A DNA stretch of 64,000 nucleotides, taken from NCBI GenBank assembly GCA_007844125.1, contig CM017556.1:72784193-72848192 (forward strand). Direction: 5' to 3'. The notes under the pieces are model-generated. The model was not told the origin of the DNA, did not search any database, and saw only the letters and a program-made list of their open reading frames with translations. Made by a program: the position numbers and the translations under genes. Each line of letters opens with the position of its first letter. The first letter of the stretch is position 1. This DNA comes from Sinonovacula constricta (lineage: Eukaryota; Mollusca; Bivalvia; Cardiida; Solecurtidae). This document shows positions 11,961 through 23,100 of the stretch, piece after piece.

Positions 11961-14217
11961 AAAAATGTATATATATATATTTAGGTGTGCATGTGTGTTT
12001 AACCAGCTAATCTGAACTAATTAGAGAGCAGCCATTCATTTACTCCTTCAAGGGGTCTCACAAGCATATTAAAGAATGCAAATAACTTATAATGATAAGG
12101 TTTATATAATCTTCCTTTTTTTCAAACAGAACTGTGGTATTATATGTAGTTTATGAAAATACACCCCCCTTCTAGAATATTCTTGTTTTACTCTTTTGTT
12201 GTGTTGGTAATTGTTTAATGTTGGATTCAAGTTGTATTTATTGCCTGCTGTGTTTTGTATCATATTGTAACATATCAATGTACTGCCCTTATTGATGTTG
12301 GAGGCAAGGTATGTAGCTAAGCTTCATTACATAAAGTAGTACACAATCATGTCAACTGCTCAGTTAATAGTAAAATTCGTTCTCTTTGGTTTCTGGGTCA
12401 CTTAATAATTGCTTAAACAAATGCTTATTGCTTAAACAAACACTTATTGTCAACAGAAATATCCAAACTCGCGAGTTGTTCATTTTGCCATATGCCCATC
12501 ATTGATTTATGGTCGGTTACACAATGTTAAGCAGCCAAGGTAGTGCCCACTTGATTACATTAAATGGTACTACATTATTCTTTGGCTTTGGAGACCCTGT
12601 GTTTTGGAAGTAGTATATTGGGATTTCATCTACTATTGCTGTACATTTTACTTATACCGACTCTGTTGAAATTGTTGTTACACATTCATTCCATATATAC
12701 ATGTTGTTGTTTTGTTGCCATTTGAAATTACCAATAAATCCAAAATAATAATCCATTTTTAAAAAAAAAGTAATGTATTAGTTAGCTCCATTTTGATTAA
12801 GTATTTTATACTTTATATAAGAAATATTCTTATTAATATCACCCAAACACAAAGATGGTTAACTTTAAGTGACCACTAAATTATATATTATTTACACCTG
12901 GTAGATGCATGTCCCTTCATGTACTCGAACCTAATTCACCAAGAGGCAATTAAACATATATTGTTAATTCTTACATAATGTAATAATGTAAAATTCTATT
13001 AAATCATTGTCACAGATGTGCAACATTGACACACTGATAAGAAAAATAATACAGCATTATAATGGTGAGGCATATAGTAACGTGTAATAGTCAGTGAATT
13101 GTGATTTTGAATACATTTGTTCATCTCATAATTTATTCTATTGTCTGTACCTGATGTATGAACTTCTGTTTGAATGATTTTTATCGATAATAAGCTTTAG
13201 TTTTGTTTTGTAGAATATCTGGCAAGAAACTGAGCACTCCCAATGTATTAAGTGGAATACTGGCAAGAAACTGTGCTCTTCTAATGTATTTTGTAGAATA
13301 CTAGTATTTGGCAAGATGCTGTGCACTCCCGATGTATTTTGTATCAGGTTTAATATGGTTTACATTCCATTAATACATACATATGTATATTGTCATATAA
13401 ACTAGGTGTAAGCATTTATAAAATGCAAGAAGTTGTCATTGGTTATCTGTTAAGATGAATTTTATGGGAATAATACGGGAAAAGCCCATTCAATACTTTA
13501 TTAAGTGATGTTTGAAGCCTGTGTTTCACATTGCCTCAAAGACACAAATTTGATCTTTTGATGTATTTGTCAAAAATTTTAAACTGCTGGCGTATCTTAA
13601 CGTAATATATTGTAATAGATGTAAGCTTTATTTCATGGGATAGTGATAATTGTATGTATTTAGAAGCAATTCAAATATTCTCTGATATCTCTGGTGAATT
13701 GACATGTTTAATTACATTTATATAAAAAGAAATGTGTGGATGCCACATGAATGTTGTCAGAGTTAGTTTTAAATGTGTTTTTAAATGTATTTTAAGGTTT
13801 TACTCTTTCATACTTGCATAACAACTGGGACCAATGGTTTGTTAACAGTCCAGTGCTGATTATATGTAAAATGTATTTAACTGTTAATGTTATCAATATG
13901 CATATTAACCATTTTATTGTATTAAAATAATAAATGCTCATCAGATTAAAAATTAATATGCTGTTTGGTTTCTTTAGTTTTTGTCCTGATGTAATTGTAT
14001 TCAAGAATGACTACTGTATTGCACCAATTTGTACAAAATGTTAGTCCTTGGCCAATACCTTTCTATTGCACATTGCACCAGTTATAACCCAAGTACTGTT
14101 TCTACCCAGGAACTGTGCAGTTAAATGATATTTATACATATAAACGTTAAAAGGTTCAACTAAAATTTTGTATTATAATGGCATTAGTAATTCTTACAAT
14201 GCTTTGAAACTCTACTA
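11961..14217. other. AT-rich intergenic DNA
   Basis: No gene was recognised. It includes short homopolymer and AT tracts and a degenerate tandem repeat at 13205-13342. Open frames are short and have no domain features. Confidence 0.5.
13205..13342. repeat. Degenerate tandem repeat, about three copies
   Basis: Three copies of roughly 42-50 bp share GGCAAGA(A/T)(A/G)CTG, a short variable part and AATGTATT or GATGTATTTTG. Copies differ by small indels. Confidence 0.65.
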
Positions 14218-14309
14218 GTGCAGATGTATTTTTTTATTTATGATTGCGGTAGATTGGTTAGAATGCACCACAGGAACCCACGTACACGTTCCGTGATTAC
14301 TACACATAC

Positions 14310-14815
14310 ACAAGGAAAGGCACGGATGCGAGACATCCAAGGCGCTGATGAGAGCATGTGCTTTAAACAAGTAGATGGCTGTTCATTTGAGTACACTCTC
14401 GTAAACTGTGGAAAACAAGTAGATGTCTGTTCGTTTGAGTACACTCTCGTAAACTGTGGATTCATTACATAAATATTTGAAAGTAACAACCCGTTATTCT
14501 GATGGGAACTAGACAATCTGCTACTTTACTTTCTGATTTGCTGTCTATTATAGATATAATTACAAGCTGCATTGTCAACATCGGCATACTCGAGTTCTTA
14601 TGTTAAACAGGACTTGGCCAAACAGCTAACAATTCATATCAATGTCTGTTACCTTTTCATAACTGCAAGCAACACATAATTGTTGCAAGTTACACAGTTA
14701 AAAGACGGAATATCTGGTTCTTTTCTCTGTAAACGGTCTTACAGAACAGCTGCGATTTCCTGTTATTGTCCGCTATACTATCGTCCCGATGAAATAGCGT
14801 CAAAGCGGTGCCAAT
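14310..14815 (+). repeat. Dispersed repeat family A, copy 1
   Basis: It matches, in inverted orientation, the stretch at 41575-41990 in order along its length. The shared landmarks are GAGACATCC/GACATTCAAG, GCATGTGCTTTAAACAAG, TAGACAATCTGCTACTTT, ATTACAAGCTGCATTG, TTCTTTTCTCTGTAAA and ACAGAACAGCTG. The first 150 bp also match 63175-63345. Inside it is a local tandem duplication of 47-48 bp (14370-14460). It has no coding capacity. The family is not recognised. Confidence 0.6.
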
Positions 14816-15033
14816 GAAACAAAACGGTATGAGTAAACGAGGGTTGTCCACGATGGTTAGAATGGTGCCATAAAAATTAATTTGGTGGATATGAGTTCAT
14901 TTAAGATCTGTTTATAAAGACAGGATTTAAAAACACTGAAAGGACTTTATTGCATTCATTATAAATGTACACACAAAATCAAGTCATGCTGACTTCAGCG
15001 TGTGCACGTACACCTAGAATTTGGCCTGTGTAC

Positions 15034-18000
15034 TTATCCCACGACCAGCTCTGAATGACTGGCAGTGGCTGTTCCGGTAGACAGCCTAAAGTTTCGGAAG
15101 TAGGTGTATGTATCCTGGGGACAGGCCCACGTGTGGTCATTCCCGCCATAGAAGGTCGAGAAGAAGATCCCATCAATATCGAAGCCCGTATTGTCTCTCA
15201 TTACGATGTCAGTGACGTAGATCTCTGCATGGTCGTCTATCCAGACCTTGATGTAGCCCTTCCCGCCAATAGAGTTCAAGTGGACTTCCTGTTTGACGCG
15301 ATGCCATGTATTATGGTGGAACCGGAAAGCTCCTCGACCGAACTCCAGACCCTTGCTGCCGCAGATGAGACGTTGGTAGATCGGGACGGTGTCGGGCTCG
15401 TATTTGTCGCACCAGCTTGTGAACGACGGCTGCTGGTCATGGGTCGTATACACGTACACCTCACCGTCTCCTAGAGGGCGCCACATCATTCGCGTGGAGA
15501 AACACGTATTGCTAATCCGGCCTCCCGAACAATCCCGGGTTCCGCCAAAGAGTCCAGGTAACTTCCCGCCTCTATTCCACATAAAGCTCGAGTCGAACAG
15601 AACCTAGATTATACATTCGGCATAGTTTAATTATTTTAAAGATAACTTTTGTAACAAAAATTTACGTCGTCTTGCCAGACCATTTTGTTTATAAACAGAC
15701 CATGTATGAAATTCTGTCAGTTGTTAAATTATTGCACAAAGCTTATCACTGGCAAAACGTACTGCTAGTCAGATGGACATATGAAAATAATTGCAAAATG
15801 CACATAACCGATTGACGGATTGTAACAAACTAATGTGCATGACGTTTTAGCACAAATAATGCTTTCCAGTGCTGGAGTGATTTTAACCTCAAATTACGCT
15901 ACTGTGTGCCGTAATTGTTCAGCGATATGTTTTCATTTATAAACTTCATAATACAGCAAATGTTTGTTACCTAAGGCACTTGGATCTATGATATTTTTGC
16001 CTCACCTCATATTCCAGCGTCATGGTGGTGTATCCTGACGACATGGCGTGGGGTATGGAGTAGAATTGGGCGCCACGCTGGCACTTCTCTCCATGGGCGC
16101 TGTCACAGGAATGCCCGGCGCTGTTGTGGCTAGAAAACGTCCCTGCAGCAAAGTTGTTGTTGTTGTTTCTGTTGTTTTACTTTTATCAAACCTCGGCCTT
16201 TCATGTGTCATTAATGCGTATAAAGCAGGTTAATGCGGTCAATTATGAAGCCAACGATATTGCAAATAAATACGTTTCAAACTTTTAGAACAGTTGTCAT
16301 CACTTCAATTATTCATACACTATATACATTTAAACTAAAAGTATTAAAGCAAAACGTCGATTGCTTTTTTCGGGACTATATGTGTATATTGAATATTAGT
16401 GTATTGAATATTGCAGTTTGTCAAAAATCGTGCCGTTTTAATGCGCCTTGTCTGATCTGTCATCTATTTATGTTCATTAATGTATTGCAAAAACTATACA
16501 AATATAATGAATCCAATTACCTTTCTTATATTTTACCCGTAGTACATATTGTCCCGCGTGTTTAGGGTCTTCTTCAATGGACAGCGAGTCATCACTGCCG
16601 ATACCAAACTGGCCGTGAGTGTCTGAGTAATCAAAGGCGGAGTGAAGCACCGAGTGGATGTCCTTTCTGCTCGTCTCGTGACTCCAGCTCCAGATTGTGG
16701 CTCCTAAATGTTATAAAGCTTTAAGTTGAGTCTGTGATCATTTTCAATCATCTGAATGGTTGAATTTTCAGTTAAATTTGAAAACTAACCAATCGTTGAT
16801 CATGCTCCGGATTTGTGACTTTTGAAGCCGAAGTTTTAAACTAAAAAACTAAAACCATTCTCATGGATCTGCTGGATTAAAATTAATGTTAAATTTGAAA
16901 TCTGGCCAAATGATCACTCCATGGTGATCTTGGCATGCTGTTCATAGTTTGAGAATTTTTAGGTTGCCGGGGCTTTTATCTACTGTACATATGTTGATAG
17001 TTTATTTTATTACTAGATTACTTTATTCCTAGAAATTATGTATGTATATAAGTTCATTGTATCTGCTTTAACTCCAGATGCAAGTGCTTACTGTTAGTTG
17101 TTTCACTTTGACGGGATATTTTTATTTACACTGTTTGATAGAAAAACCTTCAGGAAGTGCGAGGTTGGAGCGCTCCACAAACCAGGTTTAAGCACCCAAG
17201 TCGGTCCTTTTGCCGACTGACCGTTCCAAGGCGGTAACTGATGTTTTTTCTTTATGTGTGTTATGATTCGTCTCTGTGTTTTTGTCACATTTAAATTTAA
17301 CCTGTTTGCCTTTGTCTAGAGGTAGATTAAATTTAAATATCTGTGGAAATTTTTATTGGACATTTTCTTATTTACCTTTTATAACATTTGTTCAGGTCAC
17401 ACATCACCTGTAATTAATTATACCTCTTCCAGCTGACCTACAGTGCGCCGATGGTACTACCCTGGCATTTCTCTGGGGTCTTCCTCCACCAAAAATAGAA
17501 TGCTCTATAATGACCATAATTTTGTTGCTGCAATGTATTTGTAAAAATGAAGCAAATTAGAATAATTTAGCCCATATCCTGCCACATTTGTTAGTACTAG
17601 AGCGCATGCCAGTTCTTAGTAATGTGATAACAACTATTCACACCGGTAACAAGACATTCCCAGAGGCATGACATGAAGTTTATCCAAAGATACAAGACGA
17701 TTTGTACAAATGTGGTTAAAGTAACCAATTAACAACACGCAACGAAAGCCGAAATCCATATCACCCACGTGTATATTTTGCAATGTACCACGCGTTTTTA
17801 AAAGATCGTTAGCATCATCAACATCAACATCATCAACAACACCTCCACTACCACAAGTTGATTATCGTTAACGCAATCATTAACAGCCACATAGTTTATT
17901 TTCGTCTTATATTTGTCACCATTATCAGCATCTTTACTATTCTTAGAACATATTGCCAAATTATTGCAATAATGAATCCGTGCCATCGTTCGTTTTGTCA

Positions 18001-18088
18001 GTTTTAATTTCGACAAAATGCAAAGTACGATATTTTCATTACCGTCCACGTTTCCTACAAGTACGGCGAGAAATAGTGTCCCCAACAT
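15034..18088 (-). CDS. Secreted polysaccharide lyase family 14 enzyme (alginate-lyase type)
   Basis: Four coding exons on the minus strand (18088-18043, 16703-16521, 16142-16006, 15603-15034) join in matching phase to give 311 aa. Residues 1-16 form a short hydrophobic signal peptide. The PL14 core follows: GGKLPGL with K136, CFSTRMMWR with S158 and R160, and VYVY with Y172 and Y174. These match in order, and from Ser to the two Tyr in exact spacing, the active-site residues described for the sea-hare PL14 lyase AkAly30 (K99, S126, R128, Y140, Y142). The C-terminal part ends with a GGNDHTWACPQDTYTYF block typical of the family. Such enzymes cut brown-algal alginate or related polyuronates by beta-elimination in the gut. 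The substrate of this one is inferred, not shown. A tctgcag acceptor just upstream of the ATG implies a non-coding first exon. Confidence 0.88.
17140..17260. repeat. Dispersed repeat family C, copy 1
   Basis: It shares a block (CCAGGTTTAAGCACC, then GCCGACTGACC, then TTCCAAGGC) with 32590-32670. Both copies lie in introns (PL14 intron 1 here, SLC44A1 intron 10 there). Confidence 0.5.
17405..17545 (+). repeat. SINE body fragment
   Basis: The 3' body (ctggggtcttcctccacca..aatgaccataattttgttg) matches the tails at 7260-7330 and 11880-11960. The tRNA-like head is missing or decayed. It lies in PL14 intron 1. Confidence 0.5.
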
Positions 18089-18914
18089 CTTGGCAGGCTT
18101 ATCTGCAGTAGAACAACATAAAAAATACTCCGATACTTGACTAAACTAATTATCCTGCATAACAGGCATTCCAACCAATAATTTCACACACAGTGAAGAT
18201 GGTATCAATGTATGTTATAAATTATAAAACTCACATCAATTCCAAGTAAAACATGTTCTCTAAAAATTAATATAACTAAATGTTGAAATAGCTAAACACA
18301 GCAAGCGACATCAGAAAATGAGAGAACATATTGATCTTCGGTCTTTCGATTCTTTCTTACAAATTGACCAATGTCATATTATAATATCAATATGTCTTGA
18401 TCTTTATACATATTTCGTGCTTAAGATCTTACAGAAAATATCTAGAATTACAGATCTTAATATCCAAACAGTACATATTGAGAAACGAACCTCAGGATCT
18501 GCTTGAATCCGGCTATTAACGGTTGGCAGAGCGACCAACCAGACTTAGGGTCGGAATGAATACTGTCGCGAATGGAAATCGAACGTATCTTTGACAGCCC
18601 TCTGTAAGGAAGTCATATGTTAAACTAATATGACATTTTGCTATTGGTAATTGCAACCTTGGCGACAGATAAGAAGATAAGAACCTAAATCTAGAAATGG
18701 AACTTAAAATTGTAGCCATGCACTAAGCTTGCCACTTACAATACTGTATTACAGGTGTACGTGCATAAATCTAGTACATGCAAATTCCAACAACCTGTAT
18801 TTTGCGTTCAGGTGAACCTGATAATTATATCAATAAGACTTGGACTATGATGTTTCCAATGTCTAGATCGATATTTATTAAACTGAAAGCAACATTAACA
18901 AAACAACAACAACA

Positions 18915-19085
18915 CCAATAACAAGAGGGCCATGCTAGGCCTATATCGCTCACATGAGTGCCGTAGAGATTGATTTAAAGTTATAGATTTTGAGCAGACC
19001 AGAGCCAGAAATGTCATTGATGCAAGCATCAAAGGCGACACAAACCAGTGGAACATGTAAACAGGGTCAAACAATATGTGAGCAT
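18915..19085. repeat. Dispersed repeat of bivalve type
   Basis: It begins AGAGGGCCATG..GGCC then TATATCGCTCAC, a sequence start I associate with an abundant bivalve dispersed repeat. It is non-coding. The identification is from memory and needs a library search. Confidence 0.4.
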
Positions 19086-19720
19086 GTAAAAAATCTATTC
19101 GAAAAGTTATTGTTTTTATTTGAAAGTTTTTAGTCACAATAAATCACATGAAAAATGCGTATAATGTACAATTCTGAGACCATAGAATGGTTTAAAACAA
19201 CGACAAAATTAAAATACGAAAATAATTATAAAACTTAAGTGTACAAGCGGAAAATGGACGTGTGCAGCAGCCTTATATTACACAATTCATTGTTGTTCAT
19301 GTAGTATTTTTCAGGAACTAAGTGTGTTATTTTCTGTCTCAGTATCTTTAAGTTTTTTTTTTTTTTCAAATTCGTTAGCATGGAAACATTTGTGTATCTG
19401 GGTTATGTAGCCTATACACAGAACAAAGTTAAATCTTTCCTAAAATTAACCTACTTCAATCATTTTACAGTGGAATATATGAAGACAAAAACTGAGAGAA
19501 ACAGTTAACAGAACGACCTGGCATGGCATTGATCCTGATGAAAATAATGTTGTTACAAAGCAAAACTATTACATAATTATGTGCTAATGTGGTTAATAAT
19601 TACACATTAACCTGACGTTAGAAACTTAAAAAAGTTGCTGTCAAGTAAATGGTAGCACGTCATTCAATATCAGACCGAAATACCATAAAATATAATATAA
19701 ATGACTTACGCGGGAATCGT

Positions 19721-19884
19721 GATGTCAAGATCTGGTCGTAGGTGTGAGAAAGCTGCAGGCTTTTGGCAACGATTGGCGCCGCAAGTGGAGAGAAGTGTAT
19801 GTGGATACATAAGGACTCAGTCACCAGCAATGAACAGGGACGGGGCCTGCAGCTTTCTCACACCTACGACCAGATCTTGACATC
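19721..19884. repeat. Perfect 40-bp inverted repeat
   Basis: The arm at 19721-19760 (GATGTCAAGATCTGG...) is the exact reverse complement of 19845-19884, with an 84-bp spacer. RNA from either strand would form a 40-bp hairpin. It is followed directly by a second inverted repeat. Confidence 0.9.
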
Positions 19885-19888
19885 GGAT

Positions 19889-20011
19889 CAATCGGAACAC
19901 CTCGGACAATTCACGAATCATTGACGGACGATTGTCCCGAGGACGGAATGACACGAGGAGTTCCGATTGATCCGAGAGATGATTCGTGAATTGTCCGAGG
20001 TGTTCCGATTG
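19889..20011. repeat. Perfect 33-bp inverted repeat with an internal partial copy
   Basis: The arm at 19889-19921 (CAATCGGAACACCTCGG...) is the exact reverse complement of 19979-20011, with a 57-bp spacer. Inside the spacer, TTCCGATTGATCC is a further reverse complement of 19885-19897, so alternative pairings exist. Confidence 0.9.
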
Positions 20012-20118
20012 CTTCGAAGAGATCCGGCAGAACCGGAAATAGTTTCTACGTCATAATTGTTTTAATGCGCGGGACTTCAAAAGCAGATGTCTGAAAAGTG
20101 TAGTGACCAAAAACCACA

Positions 20119-23100
20119 ATGAGTTGCTTGCCGTGTAGTAGAAACGAAACTAAGGTACGGCCATTCCAGGTATGGCCAATTGACATAGAACACATTCCGG
20201 CAACAGTTGCCATAACACCACACGGACTCATAAATCCAAAGTAGCTTAAAACTCTGAATAACTCTCAGTCTGGCAAGGACGTTTGGTCCCTCCTGCACGT
20301 CTCGGCTCACACTAGTCACAGGTGCCACGCACATTGACAGATTCAAAGTGGATATCTCTACTCAAACGGTTCTCTTGCACATGTATTCGTAATTTACCCA
20401 GAGTTAACTCCATCAGTCACCTTTTTGTTTCTTGGGTGACACAATATTTTGCAATTTGAGCTATGTATTATCGACGCATCTCTATTACCGACGTATTCCG
20501 AATATTTCAACATGCAAATCAACATAGAATGGCGTTGACATAGATTTCTAAAAATTAGTTGATTTTATGGTAAATTTTAGGTTTAGAGGTTAGTTGTCCT
20601 TTACAAATTCAAAGTTTATAAGTTGATATTGTAAAGCATACACATCATAGATAAGTCAAACTAGTACGACGATAATACAGTGGTCCATGCTAAACTCAAA
20701 AAATGCGAGTTTAAACGAAATCCCATTACAAAGGGCTGTGGTCAAATCCACAACCTTATTTCCCTGTTTTATGTGCCCTGCCAACTTAGCTATCTGGGCA
20801 GACAGCTCAGAGGGGAGCATGTCCACTTCTTTCCTACTACTCTAACCATTTGAAGCCAGGCATCAACTAGATATCTCATGACCTAGGGCTTAGATTGAAT
20901 CGATGACCTCTTGCCCCAGAGTCAGGTCCTCTACCAACTGAATTTTCCCATATCTGCCATTCATTCTAAGACTAAGAGTAAGCTATTTTTTCTACCACAA
21001 TAATTTTATATTATTGAACAATAATGTTTTTTTCAATTCATTCCATTTAGCATTTAGTCAAATGACCCAAGGTGGCAGAGTTGTTTCCTATCAATCACTG
21101 AGTTGTCTTTTGACACCAGGTTAGAACTAGTGACGAGAGTTAAGAGAGTTTTTTTTTCTTAGTCTTATTTATTATTTTTTATCTATACATGATTTGTAGT
21201 TTACTCTGACATTGTACTTCGGTATTGTTATGCAGGTAACCCTTAAATGGACTCAGTTTTCTCACATGATATTTTTATGAGTAAAAAGTGTGATAAGTTA
21301 CCTCCATTTAATCAAAAGATCTTTGGTGGTCCTGTCAAAATAGAGGGTCTGTTTGACTCTATAAAAATTGCCACAATTCACGAGTTTATCTTGTATAAAA
21401 TGTCATAAATGTTTCAGGAGTTTTAACAGGAGTAACTGGTTAGTACTTTGTCATTTACACTGACTTTGTAGTTTGATTTAATAATAAATAATCCTCAAAA
21501 AATCTTCAAAAATTGTGCTAGATCCACCTGTTGTTGTTTTTCTCAAATTTAAGTTATTATGTTAGTTAATTTCATTTGGATTAATGATAATGAATATTTG
21601 CTTGGATATAGGATAACAAAGAGAACTCTGAAGATTTTGAGGGACCCTTGAAGAAACGGTCTTGTAGAGATGTCATATGTCTACTCATTTTCCTTGTCTT
21701 TGTTGCTGGGTTGGTATGTACCCTGTGTTAGGTTTTATTTATATTAAATATATATAGACAAATTTCGTACATTTTTCTTCCTAATTTCTTCTAACTTTGA
21801 CTTTTTAAGTTGAATCAGTGTTTGTCTAACCTAAAATTTTGTAAGTAAATATCCATTTCTATCTGTCTTTGCCTTCTACTAATACATTTTCTAGTATCAC
21901 TGGAATCCTCGCAGGTCTTCTTTTTCCAAATTTAAACCATTAATTATACATAAATGTCACATTATGCATATGCAATCGTACTTGAGTCATCAAATCACGA
22001 TGTATGAACTAACTTGGTAATCAAAAAAGATTCATGTCATTGTCTCTGCTTGTAAAAATGGTTAATGCCACTGTTTGTATTTTTTCAGGCACCAGTCGCA
22101 TACCTGGCAGTAGATAAAGGTAACCCCTATAGGCTAGTGAATGGTGTTGACAGCTGGGGCAATGTATGTGGTCAGGATAATAAGAAGATTGACATGGTTG
22201 ACTTGTCAGCACAGGATAATACAGACAAAACGTAAGTTCTCTTGGTAAAAAAAAAAAAGAACTTGAATGTCTATACATGGCCATATCTCTGTTGTCTAAG
22301 TCCTGATAAGACAAATGAGCTAATGAGCTAAACCACAAATTTTTAGGTCATTTTTGGTTCCTGTTACTGGGTTTTATTCACAATTGGAAAAAATGTAGTT
22401 TTTCCAAAATAAAGGGGAAACATTCCAATTTGGATGCAATGACTTTTAATAGTCCTAATCTAAATCCAAAATACACAATTTTACTAAGAAATTCTGTTAT
22501 AATTGTTACTTTGTTATTTTATGCAAATGCATAGTTAGAAGTATCAAAAATACAATAATAATTTTCAATACAGTAATATTTTGAAAATTTCCCAAAGTTA
22601 GAGAAGTTTTTTTCCTTGCAAAACCTGCAAATGTGATGAGCCCACCCTCCAACTTTTGTTTGTATAGGTGGAACATGAGAATAGCTGGGGTATTCTTATG
22701 ATTACTTAAGATCTAGTTTGATTGAGGTCTTGGTCTTGATCCATTAGAGACAGAAGTTGCAGGTTCTACACAAAGTAGACAAACAGAGGAAAGCATTCAT
22801 GTTAGTGATAGACAGCAGCAGCATCCCTCTTTGACAGAAAAAAGAGATAGTGAAGTGGCCAAAGCAAATTGACATAAAGGCTTAGGAATACTTTGATATC
22901 TGTTATTGACTTTGAAAGGCAACAGGGACAAGAAATTGATATTTTGCTATCACATACACATTTGGAAGGGAATGATTTGGAGTGGAAGCAATTTGAGAAA
23001 GTAAATGGCACCACCTGCTGCTAAATGGACAAAAGGTTGAGATTAAGCAACTATGAGCTGATGTTAGGTCAGTGAGAAAAAGGTTAAAGACCAGCACTGA

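Larger units (their letters stand above)
19710..20040 (-). other. Candidate non-coding first exon of the PL14 gene / divergent promoter region
   Basis: On the minus strand a strong donor (CCCGC then gtaagtca) has its GT at 19709-19708. The PL14 start-codon exon is preceded by an acceptor (ctactgcag), so an upstream leader exon is expected, and this is the best donor I see. SLC44A1 starts in the opposite direction at 20119, so the two genes may share a divergent promoter. The stretch is unusually CpG-rich for the window and carries the nested inverted repeats. Confidence 0.35.

Noticed and set aside
15055..15474. 139-codon plus-strand frame
   Set aside because: It is antisense to the PL14 last exon, which has clear domain matches and splice borders on the minus strand.
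17798..18042. Extension of the PL14 signal exon as a 96-residue protein
   Set aside because: The frame beyond 18043 is intron. A gtaatg donor and phase-matched acceptor at 16703 give the family-conserved sequence instead.
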